Source: Neobacillus pocheonensis (GTDB lineage: Bacteria; Bacillota; Bacilli; Bacillales; Cytobacillaceae). From it: a stretch of 64,000 nucleotides of DNA. Position 1 is the first letter of the stretch. Each line of letters begins with the position of its first letter. Where the stretch lies: positions 2,108,001-2,172,000 of the forward strand of contig JAMQCR010000001.1 in the NCBI GenBank assembly GCA_023702235.1, written 5' to 3'. Shown piece after piece: positions 48,612-57,920 of this stretch. Position numbers and translations under genes: made by a program. A model generated the notes under the pieces. It was not told the DNA's origin. It was given only the letters and a program-made list of their open reading frames with translations, and searched no databases.

Positions 48612-50036
48612 TTGGCACATACTTGGCTTTCTTTGTTACCATTTATTATTGTGATTTCCATGTCCATCTGGCTAAAAAACATCTTACCTGGTCTTGTCCT
48701 AGGCTTGCTTGTGGGTTCATTGATTTTAAAAGCCAATTTATTAGATGGGACCTATCAAACAGTATCCTATATCGTGACGACCTTGTCCGCTGGAAACAAT
48801 ATTAAAATCATCGGGTTTCTTTATTTATTTGGAGGTCTGGTTGGGATGATGAACATTTCTGGAGGCATTAAAGGCTTTTCAGAATGGGTTGGGAATAAGA
48901 TTAGGACAGAGCGTGGGCTGCTGGGGCTAATCTGGTTTACCCTCCCTTTTACGTTTATGATGCCAATGTTTCGGATCATGATGATAGGTCCTATCGTTAA
49001 ATCACTGATTAAAAAAATGGACCTGCCAAAGCAAAGAGTCGGGCTAACGATGGATATTTCAACAGAGTCGGTCATTGTCCTTTTACCTGTGGCTACGGCA
49101 TTTGTTGGCTTCATGGTTTCTTTAGTGGAAGGCAGTATTCGAAAGCTCCATTTAGGGATGTCACCCTACCATGTTTTCTTGCTTAGTATTTTGTTTAATT
49201 TTTTTGCGATTGTGATGTTGGTGATTGGGATTGTCCAAACATTCTGGACAAACAAAACAAACAATTCCACTATAAAATTAGATCAAAAGCAGTTAGATGA
49301 AGAAGTGAATGAATTTCACCGAGCTGGAATTCAAAAAGAGTTGTCCTTGGTAAAAGCCCAACCATGGAATTTAATTTTCCCTGTATTCTTACTTCTAGGA
49401 TTATCATTATTTCTTTTGTGGCAAGATGGTACAGCTAAAGGGGCACATACGATTTTTGAGGCATTTTCGATGGCGGATGCCACCTTTGTCATGCTATTGG
49501 CTGTTTTCATCACGCTCGTCTTATCCTTTGTTTTTTACATTATGAGACGACAAAAATTAGACGAAATCTTGTACCATTTTTTTGATGGAGGAAACCAAAT
49601 GATGGAGGCCATTACTCTCCTGGTCCTCATTTGGTCATTGACCCTATCGGCAGAGGATCTTGGTTTTTCAAAATTTATTAGCTCGACCTTAGGATCCTTT
49701 TTACCAGCATTTTTGACCCCAGTAACCATTTTTGTGCTCGGCTCGATTATCGGTTATTTTATTGGTTCCTCTTGGGGAACATGGGGATTGTTCATGCCTT
49801 TGGGGATGTCATTAGCTGTTTCTACCGGAGCATCCATCCCGTTAACCGTAGGCGCTGTCTTTGCAAGTGGAGCATTTGGGGCGTTAACTTCACCATTGGG
49901 CGATACAACAATCACAACAGCAACCATTCTAGATATGACTCTTGTCGATTATTCCCGCTATAAATTAAAGATTTCTTCGATAGGTGGAGCGATTGCAATC
50001 GTTTTATATATTGTTAGTGCTTTGTTTTTTTCATGA
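48612..50036 (+). CDS. NhaC-type Na+/H+ antiporter family protein
   Basis: This 474-residue protein has about eleven or twelve membrane segments. The start is TTG 48612 behind AGGGGGAAGAGACT. Conserved pieces include FTLPFTFMMPMFRIMMIGPI in the first half and GSSWGTWGLFMPLGMSLAV plus FGALTSPLGDTTITTATILD in the second, which match NhaC-type antiporters and related transporters. They exchange sodium or organic ions for protons. It stands alone; no substrate hint comes from neighbours. The gene is intact. Confidence 0.82.
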   Translation: MAHTWLSLLPFIIVISMSIWLKNILPGLVLGLLVGSLILKANLLDGTYQTVSYIVTTLSAGNNIKIIGFLYLFGGLVGMMNISGGIKGFSEWVGNKIRTERGLLGLIWFTLPFTFMMPMFRIMMIGPIVKSLIKKMDLPKQRVGLTMDISTESVIVLLPVATAFVGFMVSLVEGSIRKLHLGMSPYHVFLLSILFNFFAIVMLVIGIVQTFWTNKTNNSTIKLDQKQLDEEVNEFHRAGIQKELSLVKAQPWNLIFPVFLLLGLSLFLLWQDGTAKGAHTIFEAFSMADATFVMLLAVFITLVLSFVFYIMRRQKLDEILYHFFDGGNQMMEAITLLVLIWSLTLSAEDLGFSKFISSTLGSFLPAFLTPVTIFVLGSIIGYFIGSSWGTWGLFMPLGMSLAVSTGASIPLTVGAVFASGAFGALTSPLGDTTITTATILDMTLVDYSRYKLKISSIGGAIAIVLYIVSALFFS

Positions 50037-50118
50037 ATTTGAGAATTCACTAGGGCATTAATTCTAAAAGTGAAGAATTCATTTATCCGATTAATTTAAA
50101 TAGGATATTTTTTATTTT

Positions 50119-50400
50119 TCACTTTTTCTTATTTACCTTCATTATTGTAATTAGCAATGGAACTGTAATGATTAACATAAGAATCAGAATTACAGCGCTC
50201 AAGTAGTATTGAATATTAGGTTTAACGTCATATATACCGCATAAATAAAAAGATAAGATGAATAAAAAAGATAAAAAAAGCTCAAAAATGAATGTAATGC
50301 TAAAAAATAGTACATAAGGAATAACAATCTCTTTGTGTGAAACGTGTTTTAAAGTTAGTCCTTCCCAACATAAATCAGCTAATTTATTTGCTTTCCCCAT
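50119..50400 (-). CDS. Small membrane protein, 93 residues
   Basis: ATG 50400 follows AGGAGTGGTACCA and opens a 93-residue protein. It has a soluble N-terminus of about 28 residues (MGKANKLADLCWEGLTLKHV) and two long membrane segments (FSITFIFELFLSFLFILSFY; LSAVILILMLIITVPLLITI) with a basic tail. The open frame is longer upstream, but the ribosome binding site decides this start. I do not recognise the family. Confidence 0.5.
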   Translation of the reverse strand: MGKANKLADLCWEGLTLKHVSHKEIVIPYVLFFSITFIFELFLSFLFILSFYLCGIYDVKPNIQYYLSAVILILMLIITVPLLITIMKVNKKK

Positions 50401-50773
50401 TGGTACCACTCCTAGTAATTCCAACTTTAATGAATTGAGTGTATTCAATAATATCAGTACTTCTAATCAATTAAGTATTTATGCTCTTCAATTACTTTAT
50501 AAATACCCTCTTGAGTAATATTTCTACATTTACTATTTATTTCCCTCCTATTATCAGAAAATTATAAATTTTAAAAATAAATCAATTCCTTCATGTGTTA
50601 GGAAGTAACACTGTTTTTAGCCCTTAGTTTTTCTATTGACAGAATTTTTTGTAATTTTTTAGGGGGTTTTGTCATATGTATTCCATTTATATAAAATATT
50701 TCGCATAATAATACTTGCGGGGAAAATCGATTTTATTCAATTAAACAGTTAAAGAGAACTAGGGGAATGTAGG
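50401..50773. other. AT-rich intergenic region
   Basis: 373 bases between the small membrane-protein gene and the Spo0E gene. I see no gene or strong hairpin. The sequence upstream of 50774 should carry the Spo0E promoter. Confidence 0.3.
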
Positions 50774-50947
50774 ATGATCGAGATCAAGGAATTAGAAGAC
50801 CGGATCAATCAGATGAGAAAGATTTTGATCCTAATTGCAGAAGAAACTGGGTTAAATAGTGATGACACCCTTGGTTGCAGTCAGAAATTAGACGAGCTTA
50901 TCACGATGTATCAAAAAGGGAAAAATCAAAAAAATACAGATGTTTGA
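50774..50947 (+). CDS. Spo0E-like aspartyl-phosphate phosphatase
   Basis: This 57-residue protein (start IEIKELEDRINQMRKILILI) has the Spo0E-family signature SQKLDELI preceded by a conserved helix; two antiparallel helices are expected. Spo0E proteins dephosphorylate Spo0A-P and delay sporulation. ATG 50774 follows AGGGGAATGTAGG. It is a single-gene unit. Bacillus genomes usually carry several such proteins, so this is one of a set. Its presence supports a spore-forming host. Confidence 0.85.
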   Translation: MIEIKELEDRINQMRKILILIAEETGLNSDDTLGCSQKLDELITMYQKGKNQKNTDV

Positions 50948-51051
50948 TTAAAAGTCCTGTATTATCACATGATGAATATGGGAATTTTTTTTGATTTTCT
51001 TTTGATGGTTACATAGTTTAAGTCCACAAGATGGCTGCGAACCATCCTAAA

Positions 51052-51282
51052 TTACGTAACATTTTGGGCTAATTGAATAAATTCATCCAGATCCTTCTGA
51101 TCGACTATCTGTTCAAAGTCGCATGGTTGCTCTAATGTAATACCCCTTTGACTAGCAACTGAAATGATTAGGCCTATTTCATAATACATTTTTTTCGTTA
51201 ATAACCCTTTTTCAATGTTTTTCAATATTTCATTATAAAAAGCAATTAAAAAATCTGTAGGTAATTTTTCATAAAAATCCAT
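51052..51282 (-). CDS. Hypothetical 76-residue protein
   Basis: ATG 51282 is preceded by AGGGAGATGTAAATA. The acidic protein starts MDFYEKLPTDFLIAFYNEIL and is helical, with KGLLTKKMYYEIGLIISVAS and ending DEFIQLAQNVT. The ribosome binding site and composition support a real gene. I do not recognise the family. It lies convergent to the Spo0E gene with 100 bases between. Confidence 0.6.
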   Translation of the reverse strand: MDFYEKLPTDFLIAFYNEILKNIEKGLLTKKMYYEIGLIISVASQRGITLEQPCDFEQIVDQKDLDEFIQLAQNVT

Positions 51283-51544
51283 TATTTACATCTCCCTATA
51301 AAAAAATGTAGGAAAACCTTTTTAGACAGACAAAAAGAATCACCTTTACCTCATTATATAGAAGTATTTGTAAAATGTTTGTCGATTTAACTGAATATTT
51401 ACAATAATTCAACAATATTTTATCTTTCATTCATGTTAGGAAACTGAAAGCTGTCTTGTTGGGAAAGAATGCTACTGTCAATTTCATTGTACTTTAAGAA
51501 TAGGGAGATTGAGAAATTTTTTTCTTTTATCTGAAAAATAAAAA

Positions 51545-51575
51545 GGGAAACCATGTTAATTCACATTGGTTTCCC
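51545..51575. terminator. Terminator hairpin, second copy of the 31386 element
   Basis: GGGAAACCA at 51545-51553 pairs with TGGTTTCCC at 51567-51575. The same hairpin with similar flanks lies at 31386-31420. Here it follows the stop of the minus-strand gene ending at 51583. Confidence 0.7.
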
Positions 51576-51582
51576 CTATCAA

Positions 51583-51753
51583 TCATGTGTTTAAGTTATT
51601 ATTATAATGAACAAGTCGGTCTAAATCTGCAATCATTCGGCGACACTCGCTATAATCCTTTTCACGGCGTTTTTCAACTCTCATTCTCACTGAATGATGC
51701 CTTCTGTACACTTCATAACCTATACCATGGGCACACCGCATCGCTTTTTCCAT
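51583..51753 (-). CDS. Small basic protein or gene remnant, 56 residues
   Basis: From ATG 51753 the minus strand encodes MEKAMRCAHGIGYEVYRRHH followed by SVRMRVEKRREKDYSECRRM and IADLDRLVHYNNNLNT. It is very basic and probably helical. No ribosome binding site precedes the ATG, and the frame is open a little further up, so it may be the C-terminal part of a longer gene. A shorter remnant of the same sequence exists at 31426-31480. Unknown family. Confidence 0.4.
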   Translation of the reverse strand: MEKAMRCAHGIGYEVYRRHHSVRMRVEKRREKDYSECRRMIADLDRLVHYNNNLNT

Positions 51754-51792
51754 TTCGCTCGTGTAACTTAATTGTAAATGATTGATAACAAA

Positions 51793-51999
51793 TCATTCCT
51801 TTCGGTTCTTTTCACTTGGCGAATTGTTCTTTAACATCGTTTTCATCCTACCATTGAATTCTAGGTCACACAAAGTCGAAAAAACGGTGTATTTTGCTGT
51901 ATCAAGGAGTGTCATCCAATCTCGAGAAGATAACACTGACATACTTACTGTTTTAGCCATATCCTTCCAAATAGTGCATAACCCATACTTTTCCGCCAT
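51793..51999 (-). CDS. Hypothetical 68-residue protein, doubtful
   Basis: The minus strand has an open frame of 68 residues with MAKTVSMSVLSSRDWMTLLD and a basic, polar end NNSPSEKNRKE. No good ribosome binding site is visible. In another frame directly upstream MSTDFVQELIAADNGGKVWV can be read, which suggests that this may be one gene broken by a frameshift. I do not recognise it. It lies between ftsZ and the basic 56-residue frame. Confidence 0.3.
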   Translation of the reverse strand: MAEKYGLCTIWKDMAKTVSMSVLSSRDWMTLLDTAKYTVFSTLCDLEFNGRMKTMLKNNSPSEKNRKE

Positions 52000-52054
52000 T
52001 ATCAGCAGCGATGAGTTCTTGAACGAAATCAGTACTCATCATTTTTTTAATTTA

Positions 52055-53212
52055 TCAAAATTGTCTTTTTCGATTGCGCAAGAACGCTGGAATATCTAGA
52101 GAATCTTCTGGCTGTTCTGAGTGTCGGTCATAATCTTGAACCTGTTGGCCACGGTTTATCAAATCAGGTTGTAAATGTTGTATCCGTTGTTCCCTTTGAT
52201 ATGGATTAGCCATTCCTTCCATTGATGGCTGGGAAGACGTTTGTACGATTGTATCCTCTTGCTCAGTGAATCCAGTGGCAATGACCGTCACTATGATTTC
52301 TTCATTTAAGTTTTCGTTAATGACCGAACCAAAAATCATATTTAATTCTTCGTGAGAAGCAGAAAGAACGATATCGGCTGCCTCCTGTACTTCATAAAGA
52401 CTTAAATTATTTCCGCCTGTTATGTTCATGATCACACCTTGAGCACCATTGATAGAAGTTTCCAATAACGGACTATTTATGGCTTTCTGTGCAGCTTCAG
52501 CAGCACGATCTTTCCCTTTGGCAATCCCAATTCCCATTAAGGCAGTTCCTTTATGGGACATGACCGTTTTCACGTCAGCAAAATCAAGGTTGATTAAACC
52601 CGGCACAGCAATTAAATCGGAGATCCCTTGAACACCCTGGCGCAGGACATTATCCGCTTCACGGAAAGCTTCAAGCATGGGTGTTTTTTTATCTACAATC
52701 TCCAATAAGCGATCGTTTGGAATAATAATTAAGGTGTCCACGGCTTCCCTCATTGCGTTAATTCCACTTACCGCGTTTGCTGCACGCTTGTGTCCTTCAA
52801 ATTTGAACGGACGTGTTACAACCCCAATTGTAAGCGCACCCAGATTACGGGCAATTTCAGCAATGGCAGGCGCTGCACCTGTGCCAGTACCACCGCCCAT
52901 TCCAGCTGTAACGAAAACCATGTCTGCGCCCGCTAACACTTCTTCGATCTGCTGTCTGCTTTCTTCCGCAGCTCTCATTCCTATTTCTGGATTTGCACCC
53001 GCTCCTAGACCTCTTGTCGATGATGCACCGATTTGCATTGTGATCTCTGCTTTTGATTGATTAAGAGCTTGTGCATCTGTATTAACAGCAATAAATTCTA
53101 CACCCTCAACCCCTGCCTCGATCATTCGGTTCACGGCATTGTTTCCCCCGCCGCCAACACCGATGACTTTAATCGTGGCGAATTGGTCTATTATTGTATC
53201 AAATTCCAACAT
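52055..53212 (-). CDS. ftsZ: Cell-division GTPase FtsZ, copy outside a division cluster
   Basis: This 385-residue protein has all FtsZ landmarks. The nucleotide site is [16 protein letters not shown] and the tubulin signature [20 protein letters not shown]; the T7 loop catalytic region is [20 protein letters not shown], and the C-terminal partner-binding peptide is [30 protein letters not shown] precedes the ATG. In Bacillus the main ftsZ follows ftsA in the division cluster; here no ftsA, murein or sporulation cluster gene is near, and the neighbours are an acyltransferase and small frames. Some segments, such as [18 protein letters not shown], differ from the usual Bacillus FtsZ. It is therefore most likely a second FtsZ with an intact GTPase. 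Confidence 0.93.
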   Translation of the reverse strand: MLEFDTIIDQFATIKVIGVGGGGNNAVNRMIEAGVEGVEFIAVNTDAQALNQSKAEITMQIGASSTRGLGAGANPEIGMRAAEESRQQIEEVLAGADMVFVTAGMGGGTGTGAAPAIAEIARNLGALTIGVVTRPFKFEGHKRAANAVSGINAMREAVDTLIIIPNDRLLEIVDKKTPMLEAFREADNVLRQGVQGISDLIAVPGLINLDFADVKTVMSHKGTALMGIGIAKGKDRAAEAAQKAINSPLLETSINGAQGVIMNITGGNNLSLYEVQEAADIVLSASHEELNMIFGSVINENLNEEIIVTVIATGFTEQEDTIVQTSSQPSMEGMANPYQREQRIQHLQPDLINRGQQVQDYDRHSEQPEDSLDIPAFLRNRKRQF

Positions 53213-53370
53213 GATTATTCCTCCTCATTATCCAAGTTGCCTTGATTTCACACTATTCAAAGAGTGCTCGAAATACTATTCCTATTATTCGAAGTTTTTA
53301 AAAGCTTAAGTTTGAAAAGAGCTAAACAAAATTGGTTTTAGCTTTCTTCCTACTTAATTAAGGAAGAAAT

Positions 53371-54426
53371 TTACGATTCATTCATTAGTACCCGTCTTTT
53401 ATTCGCTCTTGTTGTTTTCCCCAGCATAAAAGGAAAATAATGAGTGATTGAAAAAACTGCTGGGACTAAAAGGAAAACGGCAATAAAAGTGTACAGCAAT
53501 CCTTTTATCATTGGAAATTCTATTATTTTTTCAGAATCTAATAAAGAATTTTGAATCACTATATTAAATAGAAAGAAGACGATTTTTTGGTGCAATGCTA
53601 AATAAACGAGGGAATTTTTTCCAATATACTGGAGACTTTTATTTCTCTTCATTCGTTTAATTAGAATGACATAGGCGCCTATTCCAGAAAAAGCCGATAG
53701 ATAGAAAAGGACAATATTACCTAAACTACTATTATAAAAATCGACCCTTTCTCCTGTTTGAACAAAATTCAGGTATCCCGTTAAGATATTCATTGTAATT
53801 AATAAAACAAAAGTTTTTAGATTAATAAAACGCTCCAATTTCATCTGGTATTCTTTATAAAAAAATCCCGCACCATAAAATCCAACGCTAATCATCGCAA
53901 CATCTATACTCCATGGCAGTGGTTGACCTACCAGTTTGTTATAAAAACAGCCCAGGACCGATAGTAAAATCAAAAAGAAACCGATCGCCTTTTTTGTTCG
54001 CCCAATTTTTGAAATCAAGTAAAAGAGCAGCTCAGTACAAAATAAACAAGCCACAAACCATAAGGCACCGCTATGAACAGTCCATATTGATTTTCTTATT
54101 GCGACTACAGAACCTATTAAAGGGGTTAATAGATTATGATGATAATCAACTAGTCCAAAATGAAAGACAAGTAAAAACCAAAGATAAGCAACTAGTGAAA
54201 AACACAAATAGGGAAGAATTAATGATTTTGTCCTTTTGAATAAAAACACCTTCAAGTTGGGAAACTGTTTTAATTTAACTAAATATCCTGATAAAAAAAA
54301 GAAAAATGGCATATGGAATGTATATATATATGTTCTAAGGGGGGATGGAATATCCGTATGCCCCAACATAACCAGGAGCATTCCCAATCCCTTCCCCACA
54401 TCTAACCAATCTATTCTTTTATTCAT
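53371..54426 (-). CDS. Acyltransferase family 3 membrane protein
   Basis: This 351-residue protein has about ten membrane segments. It begins MNKRIDWLDVGKGLGMLLVM followed by LGH, the D-G-H start typical of acyltransferase 3 family proteins (OafA/OatA, WecH type); TFHMPFFFFLSGYLV follows, with the conserved His and FLSGY. They O-acetylate or succinylate sugars and cell-wall polymers, with acetyl-CoA as donor. ATG 54426 follows GAGAGGGGTCACT. It is a single-gene unit, so the acceptor is not evident. Confidence 0.85.
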   Translation of the reverse strand: MNKRIDWLDVGKGLGMLLVMLGHTDIPSPLRTYIYTFHMPFFFFLSGYLVKLKQFPNLKVFLFKRTKSLILPYLCFSLVAYLWFLLVFHFGLVDYHHNLLTPLIGSVVAIRKSIWTVHSGALWFVACLFCTELLFYLISKIGRTKKAIGFFLILLSVLGCFYNKLVGQPLPWSIDVAMISVGFYGAGFFYKEYQMKLERFINLKTFVLLITMNILTGYLNFVQTGERVDFYNSSLGNIVLFYLSAFSGIGAYVILIKRMKRNKSLQYIGKNSLVYLALHQKIVFFLFNIVIQNSLLDSEKIIEFPMIKGLLYTFIAVFLLVPAVFSITHYFPFMLGKTTRANKRRVLMNES

Positions 54427-54987
54427 AGTGACCCCTCTCTTCTAATGAGTTGGATTTGAGGCTGTCTTTTATGAGGGATGAAAAAATTAAATCCTCCATA
54501 ATCTAATGAATAAATTTTATTATTTCTTTCTTAATAAAAACTTATGTTTGCAAATCCGCTGAAATTTGGATTTCCAGCCAACTCACTGTATTCTGTCAAT
54601 CTTCTTCTCTATGTATTACTTAAAATTGGCCTCCCATCATCGGAATGTTTTCAGGAACTATTTATAAGGCGCTACCTCCTGAAAAATTCGTATGGTATTA
54701 CTGTAGCATAGGCTAGTACTCATATTACCTAACGATTCAGTTACATTTCTTTTAGTTTGATTAACAACATTACAGGTAAGGTGCAATTTTGAAATTAATC
54801 CTTTATAAATGTCATATCCAACCCATTACTTACGATTTAAAGGGAAATATTATCATAAATCTAATGCCGAAGTGAAATGGAAGTGATGAAACGGATTTCT
54901 TGAAGATGAAGGCCATTGCCCATTTCATGTAGGTGACTGGCCCTTTTATTTGCTAGAAGTTTAATAGGGGGGTGTTTAGGAACAAGC
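54427..54987. other. Intergenic region with terminator-like hairpin
   Basis: 561 bases between two minus-strand genes. The main element is a hairpin at 54911-54948, where GGCCA pairs with TGGCC with imperfect inner pairing and TTTTATTT on the plus side. No gene is seen. Confidence 0.35.
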
Positions 54988-55347
54988 TTACGATGATTCC
55001 TTTATGCTAAATGCTAAGCTGAGGCTATTTAAAGTGTATAGTCTAGCCGAAAAAATGAATAAATCATTGTAGTTATTTTCTACGTATTCATCAATAACAT
55101 TCAGCCCTTTTCTAAATCTATCAACTAATATGTGAGTGTACTTTTCATCCCAAGTAAACTGGTTTATTCTCTGAAGTTCATCTGCTATTATTTGAAACTT
55201 AAACTCCTCAATAAGAAGTTTTATTTGATACATTTTATCTGTATTTAAAATATGGCTGTTTTTATTTTCATATCTTTTATGAACGTAGTTTATAAAACCG
55301 TTTATATTTTCAGCCAACATATTCGCTTTTTGCATCTCGAAGTTCAT
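54988..55347 (-). CDS. Hypothetical helical protein, 119 residues
   Basis: ATG 55347 follows TTGAGGAGATGAAGAA and encodes a 119-residue, mostly helical protein. It begins MNFEMQKANMLAENINGFIN and has the middle part KLLIEEFKFQIIADELQRIN. It has no membrane segment, Cys motif or known signature. The strong ribosome binding site supports it. I do not recognise the family, and the neighbours give no hint. Confidence 0.6.
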   Translation of the reverse strand: MNFEMQKANMLAENINGFINYVHKRYENKNSHILNTDKMYQIKLLIEEFKFQIIADELQRINQFTWDEKYTHILVDRFRKGLNVIDEYVENNYNDLFIFSARLYTLNSLSLAFSIKESS

Positions 55348-55442
55348 TTCTTCATCTCCTCAATCCATTCTAAGAAGATTGTATGTTTTAAGCCGATATT
55401 ATATCACCATCAATACAATCAAACAGTTGGTGACATGTTGAA

Positions 55443-55507
55443 TTCACTTTCACACACTAAGTGAACTGACTAAAGCAGATGCATTAGCACCTGCTTTAAA
55501 AGGTTTT
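55443..55507. terminator. Two adjacent hairpins between hypothetical and HAD genes
   Basis: TTCACTT/AAGTGAA at 55443-55465 and AAAGCAG/CTGCTTT at 55472-55497 are followed by AAAAGGTTTTT on the plus strand. They may end the HAD transcript or carry the promoter region of the next gene. Confidence 0.4.
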
Positions 55508-55520
55508 TAGACCTCACGAT

Positions 55521-56326
55521 TTAAGTGTAAAGATTATCTTCATCCCCTTTTCGATTAGGAGAATCATAATTTGAAGTGAAGTGATTTCTAAATCTGTCTA
55601 CCCCCTGGATGTGTTTATGAATGGCATCAGGTACTTCCTGTAGTGAATTCAACGTAAAAAAAGCCCCTTTTGGCTCCACCTTAACATCTACAACGTTATA
55701 TTTCCATTCTGTTTCAGCAGGAATAAAAATGGTATTGATGTTCATCTCCAGTGCTGGCACTATATCCGTTCTTAACGAATCTCCAATCATCCAGGTTATT
55801 TTAGGGTCCGCATCAATTGTTTTTAATATATCGGATAAAGCTGTGATATCTTTATGTTCTGAAATAAAGATACGATGTTCAAAAAAGGTAGTTAGTTCTA
55901 ACTGAGTGATCTTCCTACGTTGATTGGCTCATCAGCACCCGTGTGCAAATACAATTCGTGCCCTGCTTCTTTTAATTTTTGCAGTGTTTCATTCATATAG
56001 GGGAGCGGTTCTACAGGAATTTTAAATACCTTAAAACCCAACTTCCTTAAAAATTCTATATCGGAATTTTCCTTTTCTTTTCCCGTTAAGTCACAAAAGT
56101 AATGATAGGTACCAACAAAGGATTCTGGAAATCGGGCTGATGTTAAACCGTATTTGTCAATGGATTCTAAATCAATTTCAAGTTGTTTCAGTTTTATTTC
56201 CTCTTTTGTTAAGGTGGCAAACCATGTGGTCATATGGTCGGCAAAGGTTTCTATCACTTGGTTAAAATATCTATTACAATATACAAGCGTATCGTCCAGA
56301 TTAAATATGATGTTTTGTTTCTGCAT
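55521..56326 (-). pseudogene. HAD-superfamily hydrolase, one frameshift, nucleophile Asp replaced
   Basis: Repaired, this is a 268-residue HAD protein. Motif I reads IIFNLDDTLVY, but the family has FDLDDTL: the first Asp, the phosphate-accepting nucleophile, is Asn (codon AAT at about 56300-56302). Later motifs are YLHTGAD (motif II region) and WMIGDSLRTDIVPALE (motif IV). The frame breaks at 55926, where TTGATTGGCTCATC lacks a C of GGCC; restored it reads GADEANQRRKITQLELTTFF. The cap region lies at residues 20-110. Family members dephosphorylate sugar or nucleotide phosphates; with Asn at the nucleophile this one should be inactive unless the base is an error. RBS AAGGAGTAAAAA. Confidence 0.8.
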
Positions 56327-56500
56327 TTTTTACTCCTTCTCAAACTATCTTTAGGCTCTAATTATTTTTCCACAGGGCTTAGTCAATAATACGCTTTTTC
56401 AATCTATTCAAAAAAAAATCTTTTAATAGAGGTTTTGATCCTGGTGCATAACCTGTCAATACTATTCAAGTCATGAATACAAAGTTATGAAAGACTCTTG

Positions 56501-57012
56501 TTATTCCTGGGGCAAAGTAATAGATTGCTTTACTTTCATTTGAATGGACTGAAAGGCTTCTTTTCCAAAGAAAGCATGAGCTCTTTTAGCTATTTCATTT
56601 AACATTACATCATTCTCAATTAGCGTCTTTCGTATCCGGTCAATCAGTTGTAGAGCATTTGGTCCTGTGATTTGCTTCGCTACACGATCTAGAAGGACTT
56701 TCGTATCCACGGAATATTTGTGTGCGAAGCTGTGACACATCACTATATTTTTCCGAAGAGATTCCGAATATTCACTTGTAAAAGCCCTGCGGATACATCC
56801 CCGTGTCCCCGCGTAACCGTATGAAATCTCAGAGCCGCCCGATAAAATAGAACCATTCCATCTGCGTGACTGGATTCCGAGTGCAACCGAAGTTCACTTA
56901 TTAAACTGACTAAATGTTGAACCACTAATTTGGCTGACTCCGTTGTGTTCCACCATTCCATCAAATGCTGCTGCTCATCTACACTTATTTTCATAGGTCG
57001 TGAACTAGGCAA
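56501..57012 (-). CDS. Unrecognised protein(s), two coupled frames or one frameshifted gene
   Basis: A TTG at 57012 behind AAAGGAGACAAAAAAG opens an 89-residue frame (MPSSRPMKISVDEQQHLMEW) that ends at 56743 in the sequence AAAAATATAGTGATG. A second, 80-residue frame begins on the overlapping GTG or ATG and reads MCHSFAHKYSVDTKVLLDRV to SITLPQE. The second has no ribosome binding site of its own. Either the two are translationally coupled, or one A is missing in AAAAA; adding it gives a continuous 170-residue protein (FGKNIVMCHSFAHKYSVDTK). The whole is helical, without membrane segments. I recognise no family. It lies 30 bases after the 168-residue unknown and clearly in its operon. Confidence 0.55.
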
Positions 57013-57042
57013 CTTTTTTGTCTCCTTTCTTTGGTATTCCGC

Positions 57043-57549
57043 TTAAAGGCGAGGGATTGCTTGAATATTCTGTATCCGTGCGTAAATTGTCTCCCATTCA
57101 GGTCCAAGTAAGGCCTGACCGAGTCTTATCCCTTCCATAATCGTCCCTGCGATTTGGTTGTTTAAATATCTACTTTGCTCAATCAAATAAAAAGTATCCG
57201 GCTTTGCACCTTTTACTGCTAGTTCAAAATTAGGGCTTAACTGTTTTTCACTAATACGCAGTGTATCAAGGTCAAACACAAGCATATCCATTGCAAGAGA
57301 AATGGATTCGCCCTGACGTAGTCTCTTAATTGTTCCGCGCACTGCATCAAATCCGTAGCCAATATCAGCTACAGTGGCATGGTATGGATTAAGTCCCGGT
57401 GCTGTCCGTAAAGCTGGAATATCTCTAAAACCTGTGGTAATGGAACAAACAACTTCTTTAGCAGCCAACCCTTTTTCAAAGGTAGTATCAATGGCTTCAA
57501 GAAAGGAGTATCTTTGATGGGAATTAATCCCCCTAAAAGTAGCTGTCAT
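57043..57549 (-). CDS. Unrecognised 168-residue protein
   Basis: ATG 57549 follows GGGGGTACAAATGA. The protein begins MTATFRGINSHQRYSFLEAI and has conserved-looking pieces GFRDIPALRTAPGLNPYHAT, VADIGYGFDAVRGTIKRL and SRYLNNQIAGTIMEGIRLGQ, then ALLGPEWETIYARIQ. It is soluble, of mixed alpha/beta composition, with no Cys motifs or signal peptide. The ordered look suggests an enzyme or a structural subunit. I know no matching family. It heads a two- or three-gene minus-strand operon with the helical protein(s) at 56501-57012. Confidence 0.6.
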   Translation of the reverse strand: MTATFRGINSHQRYSFLEAIDTTFEKGLAAKEVVCSITTGFRDIPALRTAPGLNPYHATVADIGYGFDAVRGTIKRLRQGESISLAMDMLVFDLDTLRISEKQLSPNFELAVKGAKPDTFYLIEQSRYLNNQIAGTIMEGIRLGQALLGPEWETIYARIQNIQAIPRL

Positions 57550-57773
57550 TCATTTGTACCCCCATTGCATTATTCGATGTGGTTCATATCCCTAAACAAA
57601 TATACTTTAGCTAATTTCTTCATCATGCCAACCTTATTTCCATCTCTGATTAACCTTTTATTTCAAAGTATTCAAAGATAATTTGTCCTCATGCCAAACA
57701 TTCGACAATAGGGTTGATCTTGCGGCTAGGATAATTCTCGCTATGTCAATTCGTTCCGTCCATTGTTAAGAAA
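57550..57773. other. Intergenic region upstream of the unknown operon
   Basis: It should contain the operon promoter. I found no clear operator or hairpin apart from the terminator at its right edge. Confidence 0.25.
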
Positions 57774-57814
57774 TGAAAAAAAGTAACCCCCTTTTTCAAG
57801 GAATAGGTTACTTT
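57774..57814 (-). terminator. Rho-independent terminator of the MATE gene
   Basis: AAGTAACC and GGTTACTT form the stem, with an inner CCC(CTTTTTCAA)GG part. On the minus strand TTTTTTT follows. It lies about 110 bases past the MATE stop. Confidence 0.75.
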
Positions 57815-57920
57815 CTCTATTGTTATTCATTTTTTATAATCTCTTACTAAATAAACAACTAAACTAGCTTACAACGCAACATATTCAGAATCCCATCTAC
57901 CGTAAGTTTTTCCTTTACGA

